Source: Sphingomonas metalli (GTDB taxonomy: Bacteria > Pseudomonadota > Alphaproteobacteria > Sphingomonadales > Sphingomonadaceae). From it: 64,000 nucleotides of DNA. The notes beneath the pieces were generated by a model that had not been told where the DNA came from, searched no databases, and saw only the letters and a program-made list of their open reading frames with translations. Where the stretch lies: positions 124,001 through 188,000 of the forward strand of contig NZ_BMIH01000004.1 of the NCBI RefSeq assembly GCF_014641735.1, given 5' to 3'. The translations under genes were made by a program, and so were the position numbers. Positions 8,936-17,622 of the stretch are shown here, piece after piece; within the stretch, counting starts at the first letter, position 1; each line of letters opens with the position of its first letter.

Positions 8936-9850
8936 TCAGGCGACCGATGCCGCGATCGACTTGCGCCGGTAGCGTGCGGTTGCGGCGATCATGCCGAAAC
9001 CGACCAGCATCATGCCCCACGTCGCCGGCTCGGGTACGGCGGTCGCCACCTCGAAATTGGTCGAGATGGTCTGGCCGCCCGCGAAGCTGAGGTTCACATT
9101 GTCGATGCCGCCGCGGAACGTGCCCGCGTTCGTCGAACCATTATTGAACCCGGAACCCACGCCGATGCTGATGCCGTAGACGGTCAGGTCGGCTCCGCCA
9201 TTGTCGGCGATCCACTGCGACAGGGTCTTCTGTCCGCCATTGGCGCTGGCGAAGGTGGGCCCCAGCGCCGCGTTGGTCGCCCAGAAGATCCCGCTGTTCA
9301 GATCGCCGGTCAGCGTCGTCCAGGCATCGACCGGCGCGGCCTGCTGCTGCTGATAGATATTCTCGAACACCAGCGAGCCTGCGAACGAGCCGTTCTTGGC
9401 GATGTCCATCCGCATGACCGGCGCAAGGCCGCTCGAGACGGTGGACGCACTGCTGCGATAGAAGTCGTAGGAGATGCTGCTCAACGACGACAGTGCCACG
9501 GGTGCGCTCATATAATATTGCAGGTCGGCCTTGCTGTCTCCCGAGGTCGTCGAGAAGAAGGCGGAGCCGTTACCGCTGCGGGCAAAGTCCGTGGTGATGC
9601 CCACAGTGCCGCCACCGCCGACATTCGCCTGATACCATTGACCGGTCGTCAGGGTACCAGAGGCGCGATTGGCGCCCCCTGCCGGGCCGACAACCGTGGT
9701 CCGCGTGCCCGTGGCATCGGTTTCGGTGGATGCGACGCCCGCCCCATAGACGCCGTTGATATTCTGCAGGCTTGTATTCTCGGTCGTCGCCGCGAAGGCG
9801 CACGTCGGCAATGCAGCGACCAGCGCTGCGACCAGCATCAACTTGCTCAC
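8936..9850 (-). CDS. PEPxxWA-CTERM sorting-signal surface protein
   Basis: The 304-residue protein starts with a signal peptide (MSKLMLVAALVAALPTCAFA) and ends AVPEPATWGMMLVGFGMIAATARYRR. That end is a textbook PEPxxWA-CTERM tripartite tail: PEP-x-x-W motif, transmembrane helix and basic cluster, recognised by exosortase/rhombosortase-type processing enzymes. The body is rich in Ser, Thr, Gly and Asn with repeated beta-strands, as in exported adhesin-like or matrix proteins. No exosortase gene is in the window. The GTG start is preceded by GGGGGAGGA. The role of the body domain is unknown. Confidence 0.85.
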   Translation of the reverse strand: MSKLMLVAALVAALPTCAFAATTENTSLQNINGVYGAGVASTETDATGTRTTVVGPAGGANRASGTLTTGQWYQANVGGGGTVGITTDFARSGNGSAFFSTTSGDSKADLQYYMSAPVALSSLSSISYDFYRSSASTVSSGLAPVMRMDIAKNGSFAGSLVFENIYQQQQAAPVDAWTTLTGDLNSGIFWATNAALGPTFASANGGQKTLSQWIADNGGADLTVYGISIGVGSGFNNGSTNAGTFRGGIDNVNLSFAGGQTISTNFEVATAVPEPATWGMMLVGFGMIAATARYRRKSIAASVA

Positions 9851-10091
9851 TAGTTCCTCCCCCGTGTGGTAAACGCGGTGTAAACTGAATCAAGATGCTG
9901 ACAAGAGGCCAATTTTCTCGAGCGACCGTCCTAAAGTCGAACAACACTCATTGCGTAAGCGTAATGACCGACTCAGATCTTGAACCTGATCCTGCCGCTC
10001 GAGCGGACTCAGGTACGATCCGCGCACTGTCGTCGGCGGTTGTGCACGATACGGCTCGGCTCAGGAAAAATCCGCACGGACGATTCCGTCC

Positions 10092-10820
10092 TCACTCCTC
10101 CTCGGTCCACGCATAATCGACCAGCACCGTCGACTCGACCGGCCGGCCGCGCCCGTCGCGCCAGGGGGCGTAGCGGAAGCGTTTCTCGACCAGTTTGAGG
10201 ATCCGCGCATCGAGCGCCGGATAGCCGGTCGACCGGGTGGCCTCGCATTCCGTCAATCTCGTATTGACGAGGAGGATACACTTGACCGATATCGATCGCC
10301 CGATCACCGCCTCCCCGATCACGTCCGCGCCGTCCTGGAAGGTCAGATAGCCCTTCAGATAATGCGGTTCGGTTTCGGCCCCCCAGCCGCCGCCATCGCC
10401 GTCTCCGTCGCCGCCCGCGCCGCGTCCGTCGCCGAGACCGCCCGCGCCGGGACCGGGGCCGGGCCGTACCGCCGCCCCCTGCGTGGCCGCACGTCCGATC
10501 CCCGCCACCGGGGCGGCGACGACCGGCGGCGGCACGATCGCCGGCACGGGCGGGGCGACGATCTCGGTCGCCTGCGAGCGCAGTCCCGCCGGCGCCGCGC
10601 GCCCCTCCGGCCGCGACACATGCCGTCGCTCCGGCACCACCCGCGGCGCGGGCGGCGGCGGCGGCACCGTGACGTCGAAGGTCGCCAGGCTCTCCTCCGC
10701 CCCGCCCGTTCCGCGCATCGCCAGCCCGCTCACCAGCGCCCAGCCGACCGCCACCGTCAGCAGCGCCGTCAGCGCCGCCGATCCCAGCCGCTCCCGGCGC
10801 GGAATATGCTCGCCGTACAT
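10092..10820 (-). CDS. TonB-like energy transducer protein
   Basis: The 242-residue product has one N-terminal transmembrane segment (ALTALLTVAVGWALVSGLAM), a proline-rich periplasmic spacer (VPPPPPAPR, then IVPPPVVAAP), a Gly/Asp-rich stretch (GDGRGAGGDGDGDGGG), and a C-terminal TonB-type domain ending YPALDARILKLVEKRFRYAPWRDGRGRP. TonB proteins pass proton-motive energy from ExbBD to outer-membrane receptors. No exbBD or receptor is next to it, so its partner is unknown. Start is the ATG at 10820; a GTG at 10838 is in frame. It is divergent from the ABC-F gene with only 53 bp between. Confidence 0.75.
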   Translation of the reverse strand: MYGEHIPRRERLGSAALTALLTVAVGWALVSGLAMRGTGGAEESLATFDVTVPPPPPAPRVVPERRHVSRPEGRAAPAGLRSQATEIVAPPVPAIVPPPVVAAPVAGIGRAATQGAAVRPGPGPGAGGLGDGRGAGGDGDGDGGGWGAETEPHYLKGYLTFQDGADVIGEAVIGRSISVKCILLVNTRLTECEATRSTGYPALDARILKLVEKRFRYAPWRDGRGRPVESTVLVDYAWTEEE

Positions 10821-10873
10821 AGGCTTATAGCTGGGCACTCCCGCACCGCGTACAAGCCTGCTATCGGCGGCCC

Positions 10874-12733
10874 ATGCTCAACCTCAACGGCATCACCGTG
10901 CGCCTCGGCGGCCGCACGATCCTCGACGGCGCATCCGCGGCGCTGCCGCCGGGCAGTCGCGTCGGGCTGATCGGGCGCAACGGCGCCGGCAAGTCGACCA
11001 TGGTCAAGGTCGTCGCCGGCCTGCTCGAACCCGATGACGGCGCGGTCGAGATGCCGCGCGGCGCGCGCCTCGGCTATATCGCGCAGGAGGCGCCGGCGGG
11101 CGACGCCACCCCCTTCGACACGGTGCTCGCGGCCGATACCGAGCGCGCCGCGCTCCTCGCCGAGGCGGAGGGGTGCGAGGATATGGACCGGCTGGGCGAC
11201 ATCCATGAGCGGCTGATCGCGATCGACGCGCACGCCGCCCCCGCCCGCGCCGCGCGCATCCTGGTCGGCCTCGGCTTCGATGCGGAGATGCAGCAGCGCA
11301 GCCTCGACAGCTTCTCGGGCGGGTGGAAGATGCGCGTCGCGCTCGCCGCCCTGCTCTTCTCCCAGCCCGACATCCTCCTCCTCGACGAGCCCTCGAACCA
11401 TCTCGATCTCGAAGCGGTGATGTGGCTGGAGGATTTCCTGAAGACCTATCCGGCGACGATCGTCGTGGTCAGCCACGAGCGCGACTTCCTCAACAATGTC
11501 GTCGATCACATCCTCCACCTCCAGGGCGGCAAGGTGACCCTCTATGTCGGCGGCTATGACGCGTTCGAACGCCAGCGCGCCGAGCGCATGGCGCAGATCG
11601 CCGCCGCCCGCGCCAATCAGGAGGTGCAGCGCGCCAAGCTGCAGGACTATATCGCCCGCAACTCGGCCCGCGCCTCCACCGCCAAACAGGCGCAGAGCCG
11701 CGCCAAGATGCTCGCGAAGATGCAGCCGATCGCCGAGCTGGCCAATGATCCGACGCTCAGCTTCGACTTCCCCAATCCGTCGGAGCTGCGCCCGCCGCTG
11801 ATCACGCTCGACCATGCCAGTGTCGGCTATGGCGACACGCCGATCCTCCACCGGCTCAACCTGCGGCTCGACCCGGACGACCGGATCGCGCTGCTCGGCC
11901 GCAACGGCAACGGCAAGACGACGCTCGCCCGCCTGCTCGCCGCGCAGCTCGCGCCGATGGACGGGGCGATGAACGCGACCGGCAAGATGAAGGTCGGCTA
12001 TTTCACCCAATATCAGGTCGAGGAGCTGGAGGCGGACGACACGCCGCTCGCGCACATGACCCGGGTGATGACCGGCGCGAGCCCGGCCGCGGTGCGCGCG
12101 CAGCTCGGCCGCTTCGGCTTTTCGGGCGACCGCGCCACCGCGCGCGTCGGCACCATGTCGGGCGGCGAGCGCGCCCGGCTCGCGCTGGCGCTGGTCACGC
12201 GCGAGGCGCCGCACCTCCTGATCCTCGACGAGCCGACCAACCATCTCGACGTCGATGCGCGCGAGGCGCTGGTCCAGGCGCTCAACGCCTATACCGGCGC
12301 GGTGCTGCTGGTCAGCCACGACCGCCACATGCTGGAGCTGACGGCGGACCGGCTGGTGCTGGTCGACCAGGGCACCGCGCGCGAGTTCGACGGCAGCCTC
12401 GACGACTATATCGCGCTGATCCTCGCCGGCGACGGCAAGCCGGCGGCCGAGCCCAAGGCGAACAAGAAGGACGAACGCAAGGCCGCCGCCGGCCGGCGCG
12501 AGGCCGACAAGGCGCTGCGCAAACAGGCCCGCGACGCCGAGGCCGAACTCCAGAAGCTGACCGCGCAGCGCAGCGCGATCGACCAGGCGATGTTCGACCC
12601 CAAGGGCGCCGACCCCGCGCTGGCCAAACTCACCATGACCGACCTGATGAAACGCCGCGCCGACCTGACCGCGCGGATCGAGGCGGCCGAGGCGACATGG
12701 CTGGAGGCGAGCGAGGCGCTGGAGACGGTGTGA
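10874..12733 (+). CDS. ABC-F family ATP-binding protein (Uup/YheS-like)
   Basis: The 619-residue protein has two ABC ATPase domains and no membrane segments. Walker A motifs are GRNGAGKST (about residue 36) and GRNGNGKTT (about 342). Signature motifs are FSGGWKMRVAL and MSGGERARLAL. Walker B motifs are LLLDEPSNHLDL and LILDEPTNHLDVD. A charged linker (residues about 225-285) separates the domains, and a coiled coil (KADEAD-type heptads, residues about 530-619) ends the protein. ABC-F proteins act on ribosomes to relieve stalled or antibiotic-bound states. The linker and coiled coil suggest a YheS/Uup-like housekeeping member, not a resistance protein. Confidence 0.9.
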   Translation: MLNLNGITVRLGGRTILDGASAALPPGSRVGLIGRNGAGKSTMVKVVAGLLEPDDGAVEMPRGARLGYIAQEAPAGDATPFDTVLAADTERAALLAEAEGCEDMDRLGDIHERLIAIDAHAAPARAARILVGLGFDAEMQQRSLDSFSGGWKMRVALAALLFSQPDILLLDEPSNHLDLEAVMWLEDFLKTYPATIVVVSHERDFLNNVVDHILHLQGGKVTLYVGGYDAFERQRAERMAQIAAARANQEVQRAKLQDYIARNSARASTAKQAQSRAKMLAKMQPIAELANDPTLSFDFPNPSELRPPLITLDHASVGYGDTPILHRLNLRLDPDDRIALLGRNGNGKTTLARLLAAQLAPMDGAMNATGKMKVGYFTQYQVEELEADDTPLAHMTRVMTGASPAAVRAQLGRFGFSGDRATARVGTMSGGERARLALALVTREAPHLLILDEPTNHLDVDAREALVQALNAYTGAVLLVSHDRHMLELTADRLVLVDQGTAREFDGSLDDYIALILAGDGKPAAEPKANKKDERKAAAGRREADKALRKQARDAEAELQKLTAQRSAIDQAMFDPKGADPALAKLTMTDLMKRRADLTARIEAAEATWLEASEALETV

Positions 12734-13028
12734 GGGGGGGCGGAAAGGGTCTGGGTAGCCTTAAAACATTGCCTGCCAAGCCATGTCGGCCGCCGCCGGA
12801 CGACGGCGGGATATGGTCCCACCGCTAATGACCAAACTGATCCTTTAGGGAACTGTGGTTAACTAGGAATGTCCTGTATTGGCGGAGAGCGGAATGGCCG
12901 CTTTGGAGCAGTGGGGCGCCGTTGCGGCCATTTATTCACGCCGGCTTCTACGGCAGCTTGACGCTCCATTCCGGTCGTTCGGCAAGCATCTTACCCCCTT
13001 GGAAGATGCCGCCAAATGGCGCTTGCCG
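12734..13028. other. Non-coding start of a low-GC segment, with a 9-bp-arm inverted repeat
   Basis: No convincing gene is seen. GC content drops sharply a few tens of bases after the ABC-F stop. AATGGCCGC (12893-12901) and GCGGCCATT (12924-12932) form a perfect inverted repeat with a 22-bp loop. It could terminate the minus-strand unknown gene that ends at 13029 or mark a junction of the foreign segment. Confidence 0.5.
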
Positions 13029-14363
13029 TTACCCGTCAGCGTTCACAGCGCGCTCACGGTCTGCAATGAACTTGTCCCACGCCGCGAGCTCCGCCACATG
13101 GCCGTCCAAGTTCGCCATCATGTTCAGAGGAATATAGGCATCGACTCGGGAGATCAGTGCGCCGTAGTCCGCATCCCAAAGCTGAATTTCTCCATTACCG
13201 AAATAGTCCCAAACAAACTGGCAGCGCTCTTTCCCATTCTTGGCGGCAGCGACGCTGCCATCGTCATAGAGCTGGAAGCTATGGTCGAGGTCAAACTCGA
13301 GGCGTTCGTCCGCGAAGTTCAGCCAAAACACGATTTCGGCCAAGCCGTCGACGCTGCGATACACCAGTTCAATACGCTGATTGGTCAACCCGGCATGCAC
13401 CGGCATCAACCCCTTTAGCAGTGGGAACGGGTCGCTGCGCCGCAATCGAAAATTAATCGTAGGAAGATCGACATTAGCCTGCAGGTCTGGAGGCTCTGGG
13501 AGCACGCTGGCCTGAATGACTGCAGGCGGTAGAATGCGCTTCCAACCGCGTAACTCATACAGGTGCTCGCGCCAAGCTTTATGCCTTGTCTGAATCCCGA
13601 GATGGTCTTCGATAGCGAGTACGGCCAACGCTTCTATGATCGGCCGTTCCGCCTCCAATCGCCGGGCGTCGCGCGGATCATCGGGGTTGATGATGGGATC
13701 GGCTTTCGCGTGCGCGATTGCATGCCGACCGGATTCTCGGAGATGCTTGCCAATATCGCCTTGAATGTTCGCTTTGAGTTTTTCGAGTGCATCCTTTGCG
13801 CGGTGTCCCTCAACACGAACAATGTTTGCCGTCACCCAATTGCCCCGCGCTGGTCCGTCGGGGATTGCGGTTTCGAGCGCACGATAAAATGACAAAAAGG
13901 AATAGCCCGGATGGTTCAGGCCGCGGCCTTCGCGAACCAGAGCCAAGGCCAATTTTTGAGGGCCGTTCTCAAATACCGGCAAGTCAGATAAGTCAAACTC
14001 ATCGAGGATCGCGTTTCCGGTCGATTGCTGGCGTCCCATCATGCGTGGCAAATCCCCGCCGCTCATATGGACGACCATTGCCCCCGTATCCTGCTGCCAA
14101 GCCAAAAGGCTCAACGCGCGATGAAGGAGAGCGAAGCACTCATCGCGGTCCATTTCGGCGGGCTTGCTCGTGGCTAGCCCCGGATAGTGGTCTGTTGTGA
14201 GTGGCATGATCCAAACTTGGCATCCTTCGAACGCGAAGAATTGTGGTTTCGTCGGCCAAGCGGTACGAGTATCAATATTCAAGCACACCCATTCGCCGCT
14301 TACTAATAGACCGGGTGTGTCAGCGACGATCTCGTTGAGCGACTTCATCTTCAGGTTGATCAT
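13029..14363 (-). CDS. Unknown protein with HEPN-like motif, in low-GC island
   Basis: The product is 444 residues, without signal peptide or membrane segment. The N-terminal third has mixed alpha/beta character (FFAFEGCQVWIMPLT). The middle is helical and contains HLRESGRHAIAHAKADPI, where RHAIAHA resembles the R-x4-6-H active motif of HEPN ribonuclease/ApeA-type domains. The C-terminal third resembles a beta-rich domain (FWLNFADERLEFDLDH). Codon use and GC content differ clearly from neighbours, with AT-rich codons frequent. It is the second gene of a likely two-gene unit behind the 70-residue ORF, 19 bp away. It may be a defence or abortive-infection protein, or a MauJ-like uncharacterised protein; I cannot decide. 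Confidence 0.6.
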   Translation of the reverse strand: MINLKMKSLNEIVADTPGLLVSGEWVCLNIDTRTAWPTKPQFFAFEGCQVWIMPLTTDHYPGLATSKPAEMDRDECFALLHRALSLLAWQQDTGAMVVHMSGGDLPRMMGRQQSTGNAILDEFDLSDLPVFENGPQKLALALVREGRGLNHPGYSFLSFYRALETAIPDGPARGNWVTANIVRVEGHRAKDALEKLKANIQGDIGKHLRESGRHAIAHAKADPIINPDDPRDARRLEAERPIIEALAVLAIEDHLGIQTRHKAWREHLYELRGWKRILPPAVIQASVLPEPPDLQANVDLPTINFRLRRSDPFPLLKGLMPVHAGLTNQRIELVYRSVDGLAEIVFWLNFADERLEFDLDHSFQLYDDGSVAAAKNGKERCQFVWDYFGNGEIQLWDADYGALISRVDAYIPLNMMANLDGHVAELAAWDKFIADRERAVNADG

Positions 14364-14382
14364 CGCTCGATGTTCCCCGCAA

Positions 14383-14595
14383 TCAGCGCCACATCGCCAG
14401 CGCCTTTAGGTCGTGGCTCTCCGAGGGGCTGCCTTGCGCGATAAGTCGCCCAATAGCGGCCAGACAGCAACTGTCCCAGTCTAAGCTGTTCGCTAATACC
14501 TGAACCAGCGCCAAGTTTCGGGTAGCGTAGACGTCGGTGTTATCGGCGGATCCTAAGCGCACGTGGATCGTCGGCAAGTGGGCGGAATTGGTCAT
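14383..14595 (-). CDS. Small hypothetical protein of the low-GC island
   Basis: This is a 70-residue acidic protein, MTNSAHLPTIHVRLGSADN at the N-terminus and LAAIGRLIAQGSPSESHDLK near the C-terminus. It has no membrane segment, and no family is recognised. An AGGTAAGGG ribosome site lies just before the ATG. It shares the low-GC composition of the 444-residue gene that follows 19 bp downstream, so the two are probably transcribed together and arrived together. A regulatory or antitoxin-like role would fit the size and order, but nothing in the sequence proves it. Confidence 0.5.
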   Translation of the reverse strand: MTNSAHLPTIHVRLGSADNTDVYATRNLALVQVLANSLDWDSCCLAAIGRLIAQGSPSESHDLKALAMWR

Positions 14596-14688
14596 CGCCC
14601 TTACCTGAAAAGAGAGCCCACACGCCCTTGCTTCAGCGCACCTACATTGGAGCGAACAGCGGTCCCGCCGCCCCCTTCATAATAACGC

Positions 14689-14716
14689 CCCCTCCGCGCC
14701 TCCGCGCGAAGCACTT
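14689..14716. repeat. Short GC-rich dispersed repeat (CTCCGCGCCTCCGCGCGAA family E)
   Basis: The motif CTCCGCGCCTCCGCGCGAA abuts the HAD phosphatase stop codon. The same motif, often with a TTCACGCGGAGG partner strand, recurs at about 20480, 20587, 20780, 20905, 24017, 24218, 24590, 39214, 56519 and 56590. Confidence 0.6.
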
Positions 14717-15387
14717 CACCCCAGCCCCAGCACCCGCGCCACCTCGCCGAAATCCCCCGCCACCGCATCCGCTCCCAGCGCCGTCAGCCGCTCGCCATGG
14801 TCCACCGCGCAGTGCCGCCCGGCGCAAAGCCCCACCACGAACGCCCCGGTCTTCGCCGCGCCCGTCACCCCCACGGGCGAATCCTCGATGATCGCGCAGC
14901 GTTCGATCGGGACGCCCAGCGCCTTGGCGCCATACCAATAGAGGTCGGGCTCCGGCTTGCCGCGCGCGACATGCTCCTTGCCCGAATAGAGGTGCGGGCC
15001 GAACGCCTCGCGCAGCCCGATATGGCGCAGATGCGCGTCGATCCACGCCGTGGTGCTCGACGAGACGATCGCCCGCGGCAGATCGGCGGGCAGGCTGCGG
15101 ACGAAGGCGACCGCGCCTGCCACCTCGCCCACGCCCTCGCGCAGCACCCGCTCATTCTCGATCGTCCGCGCCGCGGCGAACTCCTCCGGCACCGGTCCGC
15201 CGATATGCCGCGCGATCGCGTCGAGAAAGCCTTGCCCTGACAGGCCCATGAAATGCGTCATCGCGTCGAGCGGCGTGGTCGGATGGCCCGCCGCGGTCAG
15301 CCATTCGGCGACGTGGCGGTTGCCTTCATATTCGCTCTCGACCAGCACGCCGTCGAAGTCGAACAGGATCGCGTCGGGCCGGAACAT
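14716..15387 (-). CDS. HAD-superfamily hydrolase, subfamily IA (phosphoglycolate phosphatase/beta-phosphoglucomutase-like)
   Basis: The 223-residue product has motif I FDFDGVLVESE (DxD nucleophile and acid), motif II SSS in AIVSSSTTAW, the motif III lysine in ARGKPEPDLY and motif IV IEDSPVGV. A helical cap lies between residues about 20 and 85. This layout is that of small cytosolic sugar-phosphate or nucleotide phosphatases and phosphomutases; substrate cannot be assigned. The ATG at 15387 overlaps the stop of the upstream yggS-like gene by one base (TGATG), so the two are translationally coupled. Confidence 0.85.
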   Translation of the reverse strand: MFRPDAILFDFDGVLVESEYEGNRHVAEWLTAAGHPTTPLDAMTHFMGLSGQGFLDAIARHIGGPVPEEFAAARTIENERVLREGVGEVAGAVAFVRSLPADLPRAIVSSSTTAWIDAHLRHIGLREAFGPHLYSGKEHVARGKPEPDLYWYGAKALGVPIERCAIIEDSPVGVTGAAKTGAFVVGLCAGRHCAVDHGERLTALGADAVAGDFGEVARVLGLG

Positions 15388-16055
15388 CAACCGCGCGCCC
15401 CGAACAATGCGGTGCCGACCCGCACATAGGTCGCGCCCAGCATCACCGCCGTCTCCAGATCGTCGGACATGCCCATGCTCAGCTCCGCCAGCCCCTGGTC
15501 GCGCGCCAGCTTGGCGAGCAGCGCGAAATAGGGCGCGGCCTCCACCCCCGCCGGCGGCACCGCCATCAGCCCCGCGATTGGCACCCCGGCCTCGCGCGCC
15601 GTCGCCAGCAGCGCCGGCAGGTCGGCGACCGCGCAGCCGCCCTTTTGCGGCTCGTCGCCGATATTGACCTGCACGAAGCAGCGCGGCCGGCGCCCGCTCT
15701 TCGCCATCGCCGCGCCCAGTGCCGTGACCAGCGAGGGCCGGTCGACGCTGTGGATCGCGTCGAACAGCGCCACCGCATCGGTCGCCTTGTTCGACTGGAG
15801 CTGGCCGACGAGGTGCAGCTCGACATCGGGCCAGCGCGCGCGCATGTCCGGCCATTTGGCCTGCGCCTCCTGCACGCGGTTCTCGCCGAACACGCGCTGC
15901 CCGGCGGCGAGCAGCGGTTCGATCGCGTCCGCGGCCTGGGTCTTGCTCACCGCCACCAGCGTCACGCTGCCGGGCTCGCGCCCCGCGGTCTTCGCCGCCG
16001 CGGCAATCTGCGCGGTCACCTGTTGCAGCCGCGCGCCACTGTCGTCTTGGGTCAT
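15387..16055 (-). CDS. YggS/PROSC family pyridoxal-phosphate homeostasis protein
   Basis: The 222-residue protein is full length for the family. LVAVSKTQAADAIEPLL contains the PLP-binding lysine, FGENRVQEAQAKWP is the family signature, and LHLVGQLQSNKATDAV, FVQVNIGDEPQKGGC and LSMGMSDDLETAVMLGATYVRVGTALFG complete the single barrel. YggS proteins bind PLP, have no clear catalysis and balance vitamin B6 and amino-acid pools. It heads a two-gene unit with the HAD phosphatase. Confidence 0.92.
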   Translation of the reverse strand: MTQDDSGARLQQVTAQIAAAAKTAGREPGSVTLVAVSKTQAADAIEPLLAAGQRVFGENRVQEAQAKWPDMRARWPDVELHLVGQLQSNKATDAVALFDAIHSVDRPSLVTALGAAMAKSGRRPRCFVQVNIGDEPQKGGCAVADLPALLATAREAGVPIAGLMAVPPAGVEAAPYFALLAKLARDQGLAELSMGMSDDLETAVMLGATYVRVGTALFGARG

Positions 16056-16077
16056 GCGCGGCGCTATAGGCGGGGCC

Positions 16078-16584
16078 GTGGCGCGCCGATACCCCGAGAG
16101 CTGGCTGGTGACCGACGAGCGGGTCGGCGACGCGCTCTGGGCGATGCTCGCGCGGGTGCCGCCGGGCGGCGGCGTGATCTTCCGCCACCACGCCACCCCG
16201 CCCGCCGCGCGCCGTCGCCTGTTCCGCCGCGTCCGCCGCATCGCGCAGGCGCGCCGGCTGCTGCTCGTCGCCGCCGACCCGCCGCTCCCCGGCGCGGCGG
16301 GGACGCACGGCCGCGTGCCCCACGCCCTCACATGGCCCGCGCACGACCGGGCAGAGGTGCGCGCGGCGGCAAGGGCCGGCGCGCGGCTGCTGGTCCTCTC
16401 CCCCGCCTTCCCCACCCGCTCGCATCCCGGCGCACCGGCGACCGGCCCCGCCCGCCTCGCCCGCATGGCGCGGGGGAGCGGCCTGCCGATGATCGCGCTC
16501 GGCGGGATGACGCCCCGCCGCTACCGCCGCATCCGTACGCTCGGCTTCGGCGGCTGGGCGGCGATCGATGCCTGGCTGCCGTGA
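16078..16584 (+). CDS. Thiamine phosphate synthase (ThiE)-like protein
   Basis: The 168-residue product begins at GTG 16078 (VARRYPESWLVTDERVGD), just 22 bp from the divergent yggS-like start. It has the ThiE/TenI-type barrel pattern: a GGGVIFRHH block, an ARAGARLLVLSPAFPTRSHPGAP segment (the family S-P-x-F-x-T-x-SHP motif), and IALGGMTPRRYRRI. It is shorter than typical ThiE (about 210 residues), and the pyrophosphate-binding region is degenerate, so real thiamine phosphate synthase activity is doubtful. No other thiamine genes are nearby. Confidence 0.75.
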   Translation: MARRYPESWLVTDERVGDALWAMLARVPPGGGVIFRHHATPPAARRRLFRRVRRIAQARRLLLVAADPPLPGAAGTHGRVPHALTWPAHDRAEVRAAARAGARLLVLSPAFPTRSHPGAPATGPARLARMARGSGLPMIALGGMTPRRYRRIRTLGFGGWAAIDAWLP

Positions 16585-16588
16585 CGCG

Positions 16589-17017
16589 TCAGCGCCGCGC
16601 GATCGGCACCACGCCGGTCGTGCGCGGCGGCGCATAGCCGAGGCCCGCATGGTCCGGCGTCGGGTGCCGCACCTTGGACGGGCGCCCCTCGGCCCGCATC
16701 CGCCGGTCGATCTCGTCCCAGTCCGGCAGCCCGTCCGCCTCGCTCGGCCAGTGGACGACGCTCGCCTCGTCGCACCAGTGCATCAGCCGCGGCATCGCCT
16801 GCAGATGCGCGCCGCTCGCCATATAGCCGCGCATCGCGGCCGGATCGCGCCACAGCGTCACCGTCCAGAAGGCGAAGCGCCGGTCGGCGAGCAGCTGCCC
16901 GGCCCGATAGCCCTCGGCCACGCGGATCTGCGCCAGCGTGCGGCGGGTATGCCAGGCGAAGCCCGGCAGGAAGCGGACCGACCGCAGCCGCAACCGGGTG
17001 ACACTGACGAAGCCCAT
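16589..17017 (-). CDS. DUF3291/antibiotic-biosynthesis monooxygenase-like small protein
   Basis: The product has 142 residues. It begins MGFVSVTRLRLRSVRFLPGF and carries FAFWTVTLWRDPAAMRGYMASGAHLQAMPRLMHW, a pattern seen in dimeric ferredoxin-like-fold proteins such as DUF3291 and spheroidene-monooxygenase-related ORFs. The basic, Pro-rich C-terminus has no recognised domain. No carotenoid gene lies nearby. Function is not assigned; the family match is moderate. It converges with the ThiE-like gene 4 bp away. Confidence 0.6.
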   Translation of the reverse strand: MGFVSVTRLRLRSVRFLPGFAWHTRRTLAQIRVAEGYRAGQLLADRRFAFWTVTLWRDPAAMRGYMASGAHLQAMPRLMHWCDEASVVHWPSEADGLPDWDEIDRRMRAEGRPSKVRHPTPDHAGLGYAPPRTTGVVPIARR

Positions 17018-17080
17018 CGCATTGTCTCCTGCCGCGGCCTCACCCTCGCCGATCGGCGGGGCGCGCGCAATCCGCCGCGT

Positions 17081-17548
17081 TCAGCCCCGCCGCCGCCGCG
17101 GGTGGAGCGCGTCGCGCATCGCGATGCTCGAATTGATCCGCGTCACGCCCGGCATGCGCGACAGGATCTCGCCGTGCAGCGCCTCATAGGCGGCGACGCT
17201 GTCGGTCTGGACGCGCAGCCAATAGTCCACCCCACCGGTCATCAGGAAACAGGCGCGGATCTCCGGATATTGGCGCACGGCATGTTCGAATCGCGCCAAA
17301 TAGTCCTCGGTCTGCCGTTCCAGCGTCACCTGCACCAGCACGTCGACCATGCCCCCTTCCTCCTCGGCCGGGCCGGTCAGCACCGTATAGCCGCGGATCG
17401 CCCCGCCCTGCTCCATCAGCCGGATGCGCCGGTGGCAGGCGGAGGCGGACAGGCCCACCGCCTTGGCGATCTCCGCATTGGACTGGCGCGCGTTGAGGCG
17501 CAGCTGGCGCAGGATCGCGCGGTCGGTCGCGTCGAGCGAATCGGGCAT
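17081..17548 (-). CDS. Lrp/AsnC family transcriptional regulator
   Basis: The 155-residue protein has the complete Lrp layout: an N-terminal helix-turn-helix (LDATDRAILRQLRLNARQSNAE, then IAKAVGLSASACHRRIRLMEQGGAI) and a C-terminal RAM effector domain (residues about 65-145) with the glycine motif MTGGVDYWLRV. It is divergent from alr-dadA-ridA with 105 bp between, an arrangement in which such regulators usually control the neighbouring alanine catabolic genes in response to alanine. That control is inference from position. Confidence 0.92.
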   Translation of the reverse strand: MPDSLDATDRAILRQLRLNARQSNAEIAKAVGLSASACHRRIRLMEQGGAIRGYTVLTGPAEEEGGMVDVLVQVTLERQTEDYLARFEHAVRQYPEIRACFLMTGGVDYWLRVQTDSVAAYEALHGEILSRMPGVTRINSSIAMRDALHPRRRRG

Positions 17549-17599
17549 GATCGATGGAATTCCTGAAAGGGTCTGTGATGATGCTCATCACTTTGCACG

Positions 17600-17622
17600 A
17601 TCCTGCGATCAATCGGCAGGAT
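17600..17622. promoter_or_regulatory. Putative Lrp-type operator between lrp-like gene and alr
   Basis: ATCCTGC and GCAGGAT form perfect 7-bp arms around a 9-bp centre, 31 bp before the alr start and within the divergent promoter gap. A shorter dyad, TGATGATGCTCATCA, lies at 17576-17590. Paired dyads in such a gap are expected for Lrp-family binding. Confidence 0.5.

Noticed and set aside
12879..13418. 179-codon plus-strand frame in the low-GC island
   Set aside because: Most of it is antisense to the 444-residue gene, whose ribosome site and composition look more natural; no domain is visible in the plus frame.
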